From contig JBHJOA010000011.1 of the NCBI GenBank assembly GCA_050330205.1, positions 50,450 to 114,449 on the forward strand: a stretch of 64,000 bases of DNA, read 5' to 3'. Source of the stretch: Pelagibius sp050330205. GTDB lineage: Bacteria; Pseudomonadota; Alphaproteobacteria; Kiloniellales; Kiloniellaceae. The position numbers and the translations under genes were made by a program. The notes under the pieces are model-generated. The model had not been told where the DNA came from. It was given only the letters and a program-made list of their open reading frames with translations, and did not search any database. This document shows positions 1 through 9,988 of this stretch, in pieces (the stretch's first letter is position 1; each line of letters begins with the position of its first letter).

Positions 1-1
1 C

Positions 2-340
2 GGGCGGGTGCGCGACATGCTGGTCTATCCCGACGGCCGCAGGGCCTGGCCGCTGCTGGGCGACATGTTCTACACCGAGATTCCCGAGATCCGGCAGTTC
101 CAGATGGTCCAGCACGCCGTCGACGACATCGAGATCAAGGTCGTCGCCGAGCGTCCGCTGACGGCGGCGGAGGAGGACCGGCTGCGCGGCTGGCTCCACC
201 ACCGCAGCGGCCACGCCTTCCCGGTGCGCATCACCTATCACCGGGAGATTCCGCGCAGCGCCGGCGGCAAGTTCCAGGACTTCCGCTCGGAAATGGCCCC
301 GCCGCCCGACGGGCCCGACGCGCGCCAGGGGATTGATTAG
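2..340 (+). CDS. Phenylacetate-CoA ligase-like adenylate-forming enzyme, C-terminal fragment
   Basis: The frame is open from base 2, so the gene begins before the window and only about 112 C-terminal residues are seen. The fragment opens with a GRVRDML stretch, the hinge motif (GR-x-x-D) joining the large and small domains of PaaK-type AMP-binding ligases, and ends with the typical C-terminal segment containing PVRITYHREIPRSAGGKFQDF, where the Lys of GGK lies near the catalytic lysine position of the family. Such enzymes join an acid to CoA through an acyl-adenylate. The substrate cannot be told from this fragment. The next gene begins about 70 bases downstream on the same strand. Confidence 0.75.
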   Translation, partial: GRVRDMLVYPDGRRAWPLLGDMFYTEIPEIRQFQMVQHAVDDIEIKVVAERPLTAAEEDRLRGWLHHRSGHAFPVRITYHREIPRSAGGKFQDFRSEMAPPPDGPDARQGID

Positions 341-407
341 CCGGAATGCGGCGCTATCATCGCCGCCAGCCGGACCTGCCGGCCAGACCCAATGGAGAAG
401 ACCCGAG

Positions 408-578
408 ATGGAGCCGCCCGAAATCATCACCGTGGACAGCCCCCAGGTGGCCTGCGACGGCGGCAAGGGGGCGCTCGGCCATCCGCGCGTCTTCCTCAAC
501 ATGGAGGGCAAGGGACGGATCGACTGCCCCTACTGCGGGCGGCGCTTCGTGCTGAAAGAAGAGACGGCGGCCGAGTAG
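408..578 (+). CDS. Small CHCC-type zinc-finger protein
   Basis: This 56-residue protein matches the short bacterial zinc-finger (zf-CHCC) family related to the zinc-binding C-terminus of the complex I accessory subunit NDUFS6. The visible ligands are Cys19, His27 and the CPYC pair near residue 43 (C-x2-C), spaced as in the family. I chose the ATG that begins MEPPEII because the family is short and the upstream in-frame extension has no family-like sequence. It lies alone between the ligase fragment and polA, as is common in alphaproteobacteria. Its function is not established; a role in respiratory complex I assembly is only inference from the eukaryotic relative. Confidence 0.75.
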   Translation: MEPPEIITVDSPQVACDGGKGALGHPRVFLNMEGKGRIDCPYCGRRFVLKEETAAE

Positions 579-658
579 TCAGGACGCTGTCAGGGGGCGC
601 CTGCGGCGGCGCCGCTGGGCGCTCGACTTAGGCGGGACGGTCCTGCATTCTCCGGGGC

Positions 659-3436
659 ATGAAAAACGCCCCCTACAAGCATCTCTACCTGGTCGACGGC
701 TCCGGTTACATCTTCCGGGCCTACTTCGCGATCCCGCCGCGCAACACCTCGGACGGCACCCCGGTCAACGCCACCTTCGGCTTCACCAACATGCTGGTGA
801 AGCTGCTGCGCGACAGCGACGCCGACGCCATCGCCGTCATCTTCGACGCCTCGGCCAAGACCTTCCGCAACGACATCTATCCGCAATACAAGGCGCACCG
901 GCCGGAGCCGCCGGAAGACCTGATCCCCCAGTTCGCGGCGATCCGCGAGGCGACGAGGGCCTTCAACCTGCCCTGCATCGAACTGCAGGGCTACGAGGCC
1001 GACGACCTCATCGCCACCTACGCGCGCCAGGCCAAGGCGGCCGGCGCCGAGGTCACCATCGTCTCCTCCGACAAGGACCTCATGCAGCTGGTCGACGGCG
1101 GCATCACCATGCTCGACCCGATCAAGGAGCGGAAGATCGGCCGCGACGAGGTGGTCGAGAAGTTCGGCGTGCAGCCGGAGAAGGTGGTCGACGTGCAGGC
1201 CCTGGCCGGCGATTCCACCGACAACGTGCCCGGCGTGCCGGGCATCGGCATCAAGACCGCCGCGCAGCTCATCACCGAGTACGGCGACCTGGAGACGCTG
1301 CTCGAGCGCGCCGGCGAGATCAAGCAGGTGAAGCGCCGCGAGAAGCTGATCGAGAACGCCGAGCTGGCGCGCATCTCCAAGCGGCTCGTCATGCTGGAGC
1401 AGAACGTGCCGGTCGAGGTCGACATCGAGGGCTTCACCCTGAAGCCTCCGGTGGCCGAGGACCTGCGCGGCTTCCTGGAACGCTACGAGTTCCGCTCCCT
1501 GCTGCGCCGGCTGTCAGACCAGCTGGGCGACGCCGAGGAGACGGCTTCGGCGGCGGAAGCGCCGCCGGAATCGGCGAAGGAGGCATCTTACGAGCTGGTG
1601 CAGGACCTGCCGGCGCTGGAGCGCTGGGTGGCCGCCGCTCAGGTCCGCGGCGTCATCGCGGTGGACACCGAGACCACCTCGCTCGATCCCCTGGCGGCGG
1701 AACTGGTTGGCATCTCGCTGGCGACCGCCCCCGGCAAGGCCTGCTACATCCCCGTCGGCCACAAGGGCGCCGGCCCGGCGGAAGGCAACCTCGACCTGGA
1801 AGGTTCCTCCGAGGCGCCCAAACAGGTTCCATTGAAGCAGGCCATCGCGGCGCTGAAGCCGCTGCTGGAGGATCCCGGCGTCCTCAAGGTCGGCCAGAAC
1901 ATCAAGTACGACATGCTGGTCTTCGCCCTCCACGGCATCTCGGTGGCGCCGATCGACGACACCATGCTGCTGTCCTACGTGGTGGAAGGCGGCCTGCACG
2001 GCCACGGCATGGACGAGCTGGCGCAGCTGCATCTCGACTACCAGACCATCAAGTTCAAGGACGTCGCCGGCAGCGGCCGGAACCAGGTCACCTTCGACAA
2101 GGTGCCGCTCGACAAGGCGCTCGACTACGCCGCCGAGGACGCCGACATCACCCTGCGCCTCTTCGATGTGCTGAAGCCGCGCCTGGTGACCGACCGGCTC
2201 GCCACCGTCTACGAGACCATCGAGCGGCCGCTGGTGCCGGTGCTGGCGGAGATGGAGCTGACCGGCATCAAGGTCGACCGCGACACCCTGCGGCGCATGT
2301 CGAACGACTTCGCCACGCGCATCGGTGAGTTGGAAAAGCAGATTCACAAGCTGGCCGGCCGCGAGTTCACCATCGGCTCGCCCAAGCAGCTCGGCGAGAT
2401 CCTCTTCGACGAGATGTCGCTGGACGGCGGCAGGAAGGGCAAGTCGGGCGCCTACGCCACCGGTGCCGACGTGCTGGAGGCCCTCGCCGCCCAGGGCCAC
2501 GACCTGCCCGCCCGCGTGCTCGATTGGCGCCAGCTGACCAAGCTGAAGAGCACCTACACCGACGCTTTGCAGACCCAGATCAACGAGCGCACCGGCCGTG
2601 TCCATACCTCCTACTCGCAGGCCGTCGCCTCCACCGGGCGGCTGTCGTCCAACGATCCTAACCTGCAGAACATCCCCGTGCGCACCGAGGAGGGCCGCAA
2701 GATCCGCACCGCCTTCGTCGCCGAGAAGGGGCATCTGCTGCTGAGCGTCGACTACAGCCAGATCGAGCTGCGCCTCACCGCCCACATCGCCGAGGTGGAG
2801 TCCCTGCGGCAGGCCTTCCACGAGGGCCAGGACATCCACGCCATCACCGCCTCGCAGGTCTTCGGCATCCCCGTCGAGGGCATGGACCCCATGATCCGCA
2901 GGAAGGCCAAGGCGATCAACTTCGGCATCATCTACGGCATCTCCGCCTTCGGCCTGGCGCAGAACCTCGGCATTCCCCAGGGCGAGGCCAAGGCCTACAT
3001 CGACGCCTACTTCGAGCGCTATCCCGGCATCCGCGACTACATGGAACGGATGAAGAAGGCGGCGCGCGAGCAGGGCTTCGTCACCACGCTGTTCGGCCGC
3101 AAGATCCACGTGCCCGGCATCAAGGACAAGAACCCGGCGATGCGCAGCTTCTCCGAGCGGGCGGCCATCAACGCGCCGATCCAGGGCACCGCCGCCGACA
3201 TCATCAAGCGGGCGATGATCCGCGTGCCGCCGGCCCTGGAGGCCGCGAAGCTCGGCGCGCGCATGCTGCTGCAGGTGCACGACGAACTGCTTCTCGAGGT
3301 GCCGAACGCCGAGGTCGAGGAGACCTCGGCCCTGCTGCGCGAGGTGATGGAGCACGCCTGCGCGCCCGCCGTCGAACTCTCGGTGCCGCTGGTCGCCGAC
3401 GCCGGCACCGGCGCCAACTGGGCCGAGGCGCACTGA
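659..3436 (+). CDS. polA: DNA polymerase I
   Basis: This 925-aa protein carries all three classic domains: 5'-3' exonuclease/flap nuclease (about 1-290), 3'-5' proofreading exonuclease (about 310-510) and family A polymerase (about 540-925). Proofreading motifs are intact: VDTET (the D-x-E pair), GQNIKYD, and the YAAED signature of the third exonuclease motif. Polymerase motif A is DYSQIELR, motif B has the RRKAKAINFGIIYG pattern, and motif C is VHDE. The enzyme removes RNA primers and fills gaps in lagging-strand synthesis and excision repair. The length is normal for alphaproteobacteria. The next gene starts 5 bases after its stop codon, so the two are probably cotranscribed. Confidence 0.98.
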   Translation: MKNAPYKHLYLVDGSGYIFRAYFAIPPRNTSDGTPVNATFGFTNMLVKLLRDSDADAIAVIFDASAKTFRNDIYPQYKAHRPEPPEDLIPQFAAIREATRAFNLPCIELQGYEADDLIATYARQAKAAGAEVTIVSSDKDLMQLVDGGITMLDPIKERKIGRDEVVEKFGVQPEKVVDVQALAGDSTDNVPGVPGIGIKTAAQLITEYGDLETLLERAGEIKQVKRREKLIENAELARISKRLVMLEQNVPVEVDIEGFTLKPPVAEDLRGFLERYEFRSLLRRLSDQLGDAEETASAAEAPPESAKEASYELVQDLPALERWVAAAQVRGVIAVDTETTSLDPLAAELVGISLATAPGKACYIPVGHKGAGPAEGNLDLEGSSEAPKQVPLKQAIAALKPLLEDPGVLKVGQNIKYDMLVFALHGISVAPIDDTMLLSYVVEGGLHGHGMDELAQLHLDYQTIKFKDVAGSGRNQVTFDKVPLDKALDYAAEDADITLRLFDVLKPRLVTDRLATVYETIERPLVPVLAEMELTGIKVDRDTLRRMSNDFATRIGELEKQIHKLAGREFTIGSPKQLGEILFDEMSLDGGRKGKSGAYATGADVLEALAAQGHDLPARVLDWRQLTKLKSTYTDALQTQINERTGRVHTSYSQAVASTGRLSSNDPNLQNIPVRTEEGRKIRTAFVAEKGHLLLSVDYSQIELRLTAHIAEVESLRQAFHEGQDIHAITASQVFGIPVEGMDPMIRRKAKAINFGIIYGISAFGLAQNLGIPQGEAKAYIDAYFERYPGIRDYMERMKKAAREQGFVTTLFGRKIHVPGIKDKNPAMRSFSERAAINAPIQGTAADIIKRAMIRVPPALEAAKLGARMLLQVHDELLLEVPNAEVEETSALLREVMEHACAPAVELSVPLVADAGTGANWAEAH

Positions 3437-3441
3437 CCGTC

Positions 3442-4560
3442 GTGTCGCGAGCGCGCTCCCTGCCGGCGCCCAAGGGCGACTTCATCGGCCTGGAAGGCAA
3501 TATCCACCTGGCCACCGGCGGCGAGCCGCCGCTGCTGGTGAGGCACCGCGAAGCCTTCGAGCGCTTCGCGCGCGACAAAGCTGAGGGTTTCGACGGCTAC
3601 TGGACGCACTGGAAGGTCGACGACGAACTGCGCGCGGCCGTTGCGCGCCTGGCGCGGGCCGAGCCGGGCGACGTCGCCCTCATCGGCAACGCCTCGGACG
3701 GCATCGCCAAGGTCGTCTCCGGCATCGCCTGGCAAGCCGGCGACAACGTGGTGGCGCCGGAACTGGACTATGCCTCCGGCCGCTATGCGCTGGCGAGCCT
3801 GCAGCACCTGGGCGTGGAACTGCGCCTGGTGCCGGCGCGCGGCTGGGCGCTGGCGGAAGAAGATCTGCTGGCCGCCTGCGATGAGCGGACACGGCTTGTC
3901 TACGTGAGCCAGGTGAACGCGCTGACCGGCCAGCATGTCGACCTCGAACGGATCTCCGTGGGACTGTCGGAACCGGCGCTGCTGCTGGTCGATGCCAGCC
4001 ACGCCTTCGGTGCCGTGCCGCTGCGCGCCGACCTCGCCGACTTCACCGTCAGCGCCTGCTACAAGTTCGCCCTCGGCGTTCACGACGGCGTGCTCGTCTG
4101 GAACCGCCGCCGCCAGCCGGACTTCGCACCCGGCAGCGCCGGCTGGGCCTCGGCGACGCCGGGCCCGACGCCTGCCGACTACGCGATGAAGCCGGACGCG
4201 CGGCGCTTCGAATACGGCAACGCCGGGCACCTCGGTGCCTATCTGCTGCTGGAGTCCCTCGCCTACCTGGAGAGCTTCGGCATCGACGCCGTCGCCGCCC
4301 ACGTCCGGGCGCTGGCCGAGCGGCTGATCGCCGGCCTGCACGACGTCGGCCTGGAGGTGATGACGCCGGCCGGCGCAGAGAACCACGCCGGCAACGTCTG
4401 CTTCCGTTGTGACGACCCCGATGCCCTGATGCGCCGCGCCGCCGAAGCAGGTATCCTCGTCTGGGCCGATAACGGGCGGGTGCGAGTCTCGGCGCATATC
4501 TTCACCACCGGGGAAGATGTCGAAGTTTTCCTGAAACGGCTGCCCGAATTCCTGGCTTGA
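3442..4560 (+). CDS. Class V aminotransferase-fold PLP enzyme (kynureninase/cysteine desulfurase-like)
   Basis: This 372-aa protein starts at a GTG five bases after the polA stop. It has the class V aminotransferase fold: a segment with DASHAFGAVPL (the Asp that contacts the PLP pyridine nitrogen and the following His) and then SACYKFALG, where Lys is the expected Schiff-base residue. The C-terminal domain resembles kynureninase-like relatives. The family includes kynureninases, cysteine desulfurases and amino-sugar or amino-acid aminotransferases; the exact substrate cannot be assigned here. Adjacent kynurenine-pathway genes are absent, which weighs against kynureninase itself. Family assignment is secure and specificity unknown. 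Confidence 0.8.
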   Translation: MSRARSLPAPKGDFIGLEGNIHLATGGEPPLLVRHREAFERFARDKAEGFDGYWTHWKVDDELRAAVARLARAEPGDVALIGNASDGIAKVVSGIAWQAGDNVVAPELDYASGRYALASLQHLGVELRLVPARGWALAEEDLLAACDERTRLVYVSQVNALTGQHVDLERISVGLSEPALLLVDASHAFGAVPLRADLADFTVSACYKFALGVHDGVLVWNRRRQPDFAPGSAGWASATPGPTPADYAMKPDARRFEYGNAGHLGAYLLLESLAYLESFGIDAVAAHVRALAERLIAGLHDVGLEVMTPAGAENHAGNVCFRCDDPDALMRRAAEAGILVWADNGRVRVSAHIFTTGEDVEVFLKRLPEFLA

Positions 4561-4584
4561 ACGGCCGGCCATGAGGGAGCAGAG

Positions 4585-5364
4585 ATGAGCGAGTCGGCCC
4601 TTAAGCAGACGGTGAGGCTGCTCTACACCGGCCGCAGCCAGCGGGCGACGAACTTCCGCTACGGCCTCATCGCCTTCGACCTCGCCACCATCGCCTTCTT
4701 CATCGTCACCGCGGCGGACCATCCGACGCCCTTCATCCTGGCGGTGGACTTCGTGCTCGGCGTCATCATCCTCGCCGACTTCCTGGCGCGCCTGTGGATC
4801 GCGCCCAGCAAGCCCCGCATGCTGTGCCAGGTCCACACCCTGGCTGACATCCTGGTGATCCTGACTCTGCTGCTGGCACCCTTCATCCCCGCCAATCTTT
4901 CCTTCCTGCGCGTGCTGCGCGCACTCAGGTTGCTGCACTCCTACAACGTGCTGCGCGACCTCCGGCGCGAGACAGCCTTTTTCCGTCACCACGAGGACGT
5001 CATCGTCAGCTGCGTCAACCTCGCCGTCTTCATCTTCGTCACCACGGCCCTGGTCTTCACCTTGCAGCTTGGCCGCAACCCGGACATCGTGACCTATGTC
5101 GACGCGCTCTACTTCACGGTATCGACGCTGACCACCACCGGCTTCGGCGACATCGTGATGGACGACACCATGGGGCGCCTGCTCGCGGTCGGCATCATGG
5201 TGATCGGCGTGGCGCTCTTCCTGCGCCTGGCGCAGACCGTTATCCGGCCGCAGAAAATCAGCCACACTTGTCCGAGTTGCGGCCTGACACGCCACGACCC
5301 GGACGCGGTGCACTGCAAGCACTGCGGCGAGATCATCAAGATCGAGACCGAAGGCGCGAACTGA
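4585..5364 (+). CDS. Voltage-sensor-type potassium channel with C-terminal zinc ribbon
   Basis: This 259-aa protein looks like a six-helix potassium channel subunit. After four hydrophobic helices there is an S4-like segment (LRVLRALRLL, arginine every third residue), then a pore loop with the selectivity filter TTTGFGD and the final helix. Unlike standard Kv-type channels, the last 30 residues hold a small zinc-ribbon pattern, CPSC then CKHC about 15 residues later. The start ATG follows a GGGAG ribosome-binding site. The ribbon may be a sensory or assembly module facing the cytoplasm; that is inference. It is convergent with pckA, separated by a strong hairpin. Confidence 0.85.
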   Translation: MSESALKQTVRLLYTGRSQRATNFRYGLIAFDLATIAFFIVTAADHPTPFILAVDFVLGVIILADFLARLWIAPSKPRMLCQVHTLADILVILTLLLAPFIPANLSFLRVLRALRLLHSYNVLRDLRRETAFFRHHEDVIVSCVNLAVFIFVTTALVFTLQLGRNPDIVTYVDALYFTVSTLTTTGFGDIVMDDTMGRLLAVGIMVIGVALFLRLAQTVIRPQKISHTCPSCGLTRHDPDAVHCKHCGEIIKIETEGAN

Positions 5365-5372
5365 CCGCGCCA

Positions 5373-5415
5373 GAAAAGCGACGGCCCGCGTTCCCGGCCG
5401 GGAGCGCGGGCCGTC
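5373..5415 (-). terminator. Terminator after pckA, also between convergent genes
   Basis: A perfect 11-bp stem (5380-5390 with 5405-5415) has a 14-base loop that contains a further CCCGGCCGGG palindrome. On the minus strand the stem is followed by GCTTTTCTGG, giving a short U-run 24 bases after the pckA stop. On the plus strand there is no T-run, so it is chiefly a pckA terminator, though it may slow transcription from the channel gene. Confidence 0.8.
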
Positions 5416-5438
5416 GGCCGCGAGATCGCGCGGAGGTA

Positions 5439-7049
<1,611 letters not shown>

Positions 7050-7437
7050 CGCACTTTCCTCCCATGGGTCTGCCTTGCGGCGGCTTGCTCCGACCGGGGT
7101 CTTCTGCGGGACCCCTGGCGGCTGCACCGCCGTTACCTGCCGGGGCGGCGCAGACCTGACAAATAGTCGATCCCCGGCGGCTTTTCCACAACGGCGGTGT
7201 GTCTTTCCTGGTTCCAGGGCCGTCCCCACATAGCAGTGGCGGCCGGCCCGCCCGTCTCGCCGCGTTCAGTCGCCAGACCCGTGCTGGAGATTAACCGTAT
7301 GCGGCCTTTAAGTTGCTGTTCACTAATGCACTTTAGAAGTTATCCCCAGAGCCGCGCGGCGCTGTCCGCCGGCCTCGCCTGGCCGACAAGAGCCAATCTC
7401 TTCGAGGGAAATGCCCCAGACATCGTCTGGAGGCAGC
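7050..7437. other. Intergenic region between divergent pckA and patatin gene
   Basis: These 388 bases must hold the promoters of both pckA (minus) and the patatin gene (plus). The centre is distinctly AT-richer around 7288-7350. I see no convincing paired -35/-10 boxes and no intrinsic terminator. Single words resembling DnaA boxes occur at 7182-7190 (TTTTCCACA) and 7340-7348 (TTATCCCCA), too few to mean an origin. No open reading frame here looks coding. Confidence 0.5.
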
Positions 7438-8487
7438 ATGGTCACAGAAAACATTGGTGCGCGAAGTAGCGTCCGGCTCCGCCCCTCGGCGCTTCGCCGC
7501 CGGGTCACCGCGAGGCGGTCGGGCGGCAATCCGTCGCAGCCCCTTTCCCTCGCCCTGCAGGGCGGTGGCGCCCACGGCGCCTTCACCTGGGGCGTGCTGG
7601 ACCGCTTGCTGGAGGAACCCCGGCTCGAGATCGAGGGTCTGAGCGGCGCCAGTGCCGGTGCCTTGAACGCGGCTGCCCTGGCGGCCGGCTGGCAGGGCGG
7701 CGGCCGCCAGGGCGCCCGCGACGGGCTCGATCGCCTGTGGCGGCGGATCGGCGACCTGGCCGACTTCGGCCCGCCGCTGATGGCGGCGCCGGCCTTCCAG
7801 ATGATGACTCGCCTGTTCTCGCCCTATCAGCTCAATCCGCTGAACGTGAACCCGCTGCGCAGCATGCTGGAGGATGTGATCGACTTCGAGGCCCTGAAGC
7901 ATCCGCGTGCGCCCCGCCTGTTCATTTCGGCAACGGAGTTGAAGCGCGGCCGCGCCGTGGTCTTCGAGAACGACGACATGTGCGTCGAGGTGCTGCTCGC
8001 CTCGGCCTGTCTGCCGCATCTCTACAAGGCGGTGGCGATCGGCGATGCGCACTACTGGGATGGCGGCTTTATGGCCAATCCGACGATCTTCCCGCTGGTC
8101 TTCCACTGCGACTGCCGTGACGTGCTGATCGTGCAGATCGATTCGCCGACCACCGACGACGTCCCGCGCAGTCCACGACAGATCGACACCCGGCGCAGTC
8201 AGATTGTGTTCAACGCGCCGCTGATGCGCGAGCTGGAAGCACTTGGCTACATGGGCCGCATGGCAGGGCGTGGGCGCGGCGGCCTCGACGCCAGGGTGAA
8301 GGGCCTCCACCTGCACCTGCTGCACGGCGGTGCCGGAATGCATGGTCTCGACGTATCGAGCAAGCAGCGCACCGACCGCGGATTCCTGAGCGTGCTGAAG
8401 GAGACCGGCCGCGCGGCCGCCGAAACCTGGCTGGCGGCCCACCGCGACGACCTCGGCCATCGGTCTACTCTCGAGATGCCCCTGTAA
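7438..8487 (+). CDS. Patatin-like phospholipase
   Basis: This 349-aa protein has the patatin catalytic set: oxyanion loop GGGAHG at residues 42-47, nucleophile elbow GASAG with Ser72, and the DGG motif of the catalytic Asp (WDGGFMANP). The family hydrolyses acyl chains from lipids; bacterial members include cytosolic phospholipases A and thioesterases. No signal peptide is visible; the N-terminus is basic and probably unstructured. I chose the ATG at 7438 because GGAGG sits 4 bases before it; an ATG at 7411 would add nine residues. It converges on pspF. A link to membrane stress alongside psp is plausible but inferred only from position. Confidence 0.88.
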   Translation: MVTENIGARSSVRLRPSALRRRVTARRSGGNPSQPLSLALQGGGAHGAFTWGVLDRLLEEPRLEIEGLSGASAGALNAAALAAGWQGGGRQGARDGLDRLWRRIGDLADFGPPLMAAPAFQMMTRLFSPYQLNPLNVNPLRSMLEDVIDFEALKHPRAPRLFISATELKRGRAVVFENDDMCVEVLLASACLPHLYKAVAIGDAHYWDGGFMANPTIFPLVFHCDCRDVLIVQIDSPTTDDVPRSPRQIDTRRSQIVFNAPLMRELEALGYMGRMAGRGRGGLDARVKGLHLHLLHGGAGMHGLDVSSKQRTDRGFLSVLKETGRAAAETWLAAHRDDLGHRSTLEMPL

Positions 8488-8499
8488 TCCGGAACGCTT

Positions 8500-9552
8500 C
8501 TAGCCGCTCCCCTCGTTCGCGCCGCCGCCCAGCAGGCCGTGCTTGTGCAGGCGGCCGCGCAGCTGGTCGTAGGTGAGGCCGAGCTGGCGGGCGGTGGCGC
8601 GCTGGTTGTAGCGCTGCGCCGCCAGGGCCTGCTGCAGCAGGTCGTGCTCGACCCGCAGCAGGGCCTCGCGCAGATCGAAGGCGCGGGTGGGGTCGGAGAG
8701 GATGCCGCCGGCCGGGGCGGTCTTGGCCGGCGGGGGCGGCTCGCCGGCGGCCTCCTTGGGGCGGGCGGCGGGCACGAAGGCGCTGGCGAAGGGGTCGATC
8801 ACCACGGCGTCGACCGGGGCATCGGGCGCGGCCCGGGCGACCGAGCGCTCCACCACGTTGCGCAGCTCGCGCACGTTACCCGGCCAGTCGTGCGCCAGGA
8901 GGACCTCCATGGCGGCGGCGGAGAAGCCCGGGAACTGCGGCCAGTCCAGCTCGTTGGCCATCTCCCGCCCGAAGTGGCCGGCCAGCAGGGGAATGTCCTC
9001 GCGGCGCGCGCGCAGCGGCGGCAGGGTGATGACCTCGAAGGCCAGGCGGTCCAGCAGGTCGGCGCGAAAGCGCCCCTCGGCGGCGGCGGCCGGCAGATCC
9101 TCGTTGGTGGCGCCGATCACCCGCACGTCCACCGACAGCGTCTCGTTGCCGCCGACCCGCTCGAAGGCGCCGTACTCGATGGCGCGCAACAGCTTTTCCT
9201 GCACCGCTTGGCTGGCCGCGGCGATCTCGTCGAGGAACAGGCTGCCGCTGTCGGCGATCTCGAAGCGGCCGCTGCGGCGCTTCACCGCGCCGGTGAAGGC
9301 ACCGGCCTCGTGGCCGAAGAGCTCGGTCTCCAGCAGGCTCTCGGCCAGGGCCGCGCAGTTCAGCTTCACGAAGGGGCCGTCCCAGCGCCGCGACAGGAAA
9401 TGCAGGCGGGCGGCCACCAGTTCCTTGCCGGTGCCGCGCTCGCCGATGACCAGCACCGGGCGGTCGAGCGGCGCCACCCGGGAGATCTCCTCGGCCAGCG
9501 CCATGAAGGCGGGGGATTCGCCGAGCAGCGGCGGAAGGTCGGGAACAGCCAT
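8500..9552 (-). CDS. pspF: PspF, sigma-54 enhancer-binding activator of the phage shock operon
   Basis: This 350-aa protein consists of a sigma-54 activator AAA+ domain at the very N-terminus with no receiver or sensor domain, then a linker and a C-terminal Fis-type helix-turn-helix (around NQRATARQLGLTYDQLRGRL). It shows Walker A GERGTGKE, the sigma-54 contact loop GAFTGA and Walker B LFLDEI. Absence of a regulatory domain is typical of PspF, which is held inactive by binding PspA. It is divergent from the psp operon, whose sigma-54 promoter lies at 9687, and rpoN itself is at the end of this window. Confidence 0.93.
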   Translation of the reverse strand: MAVPDLPPLLGESPAFMALAEEISRVAPLDRPVLVIGERGTGKELVAARLHFLSRRWDGPFVKLNCAALAESLLETELFGHEAGAFTGAVKRRSGRFEIADSGSLFLDEIAAASQAVQEKLLRAIEYGAFERVGGNETLSVDVRVIGATNEDLPAAAAEGRFRADLLDRLAFEVITLPPLRARREDIPLLAGHFGREMANELDWPQFPGFSAAAMEVLLAHDWPGNVRELRNVVERSVARAAPDAPVDAVVIDPFASAFVPAARPKEAAGEPPPPAKTAPAGGILSDPTRAFDLREALLRVEHDLLQQALAAQRYNQRATARQLGLTYDQLRGRLHKHGLLGGGANEGSG

Positions 9553-9686
9553 CTGGGAAGTATGACCATAAGATGGCGTAGAAAACTAATAGTTAGTGAA
9601 AATGGCTTTGGCACATTCTGGTGAAGTGTCAACGCTGGTCAGGAAATGTTCCGTGATATCAATGCCTTGTGTGCCGAGGTGCGATC

Positions 9687-9702
9687 TGGCACGGGCCTTG
9701 CC
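9687..9702 (+). promoter_or_regulatory. Sigma-54 (-24/-12) promoter of the psp operon
   Basis: TGGCAC, five bases, then TTGCC matches the sigma-54 consensus (TGGCAC-R-N4-TTGCW) at every position but the last. It points toward the psp genes, with an expected transcript start near 9713, about 50 bases before the small ORF at 9761. The divergent pspF product is the expected activator. The region upstream (9553-9686) is AT-rich enough to hold PspF enhancer sites, but I could not single one out. Confidence 0.85.
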
Positions 9703-9760
9703 AATAGGGTTGGTGAAAAGCCCCAAACGACCCCGAGGCCGACAGAGAAGGCACCGAGCG

Positions 9761-9928
9761 ATGACCAGCTGGAACGACACCTCCGAACACCGCCGCCGCG
9801 AGCGCTCCCAGGGGACCGGCTGCGCCGACCGCTGGGTCGAGCGCACCCGCCTCTACCTGCGCAGCCGCACCGCCGATCACTGGCTGATGTTCCTGGCCGG
9901 CCTGTTGCTGGGCGCGCTCATCGCCTGA
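9761..9928 (+). CDS. Small single-helix membrane protein at the head of the psp operon
   Basis: This 55-residue ORF is the first gene after the sigma-54 promoter. Its first 40 residues are highly charged and Arg-rich; the last 15 or so (LMFLAGLLLGALIA) form one hydrophobic helix at the very C-terminus, a tail-anchor layout. I do not recognise a family. Position suggests an accessory Psp membrane component comparable in size and layout, though not visibly in sequence, to PspB or PspD. The ribosome-binding site is weak, which lowers confidence that it is translated at high level. pspA follows 60 bases later. Confidence 0.6.
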   Translation: MTSWNDTSEHRRRERSQGTGCADRWVERTRLYLRSRTADHWLMFLAGLLLGALIA

Positions 9929-9988
9929 TACGCAAGACCTGACCCCAATCAGCAGAATCACATAGAGAACCGAGAAGGATCGAGACCG

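Noticed and set aside
7182..7348. DnaA-box-like words in the pckA upstream region
   Set aside because: Two scattered words, one imperfect, without an AT-rich unwinding element, dnaA, hemE or a box cluster do not make a replication origin.
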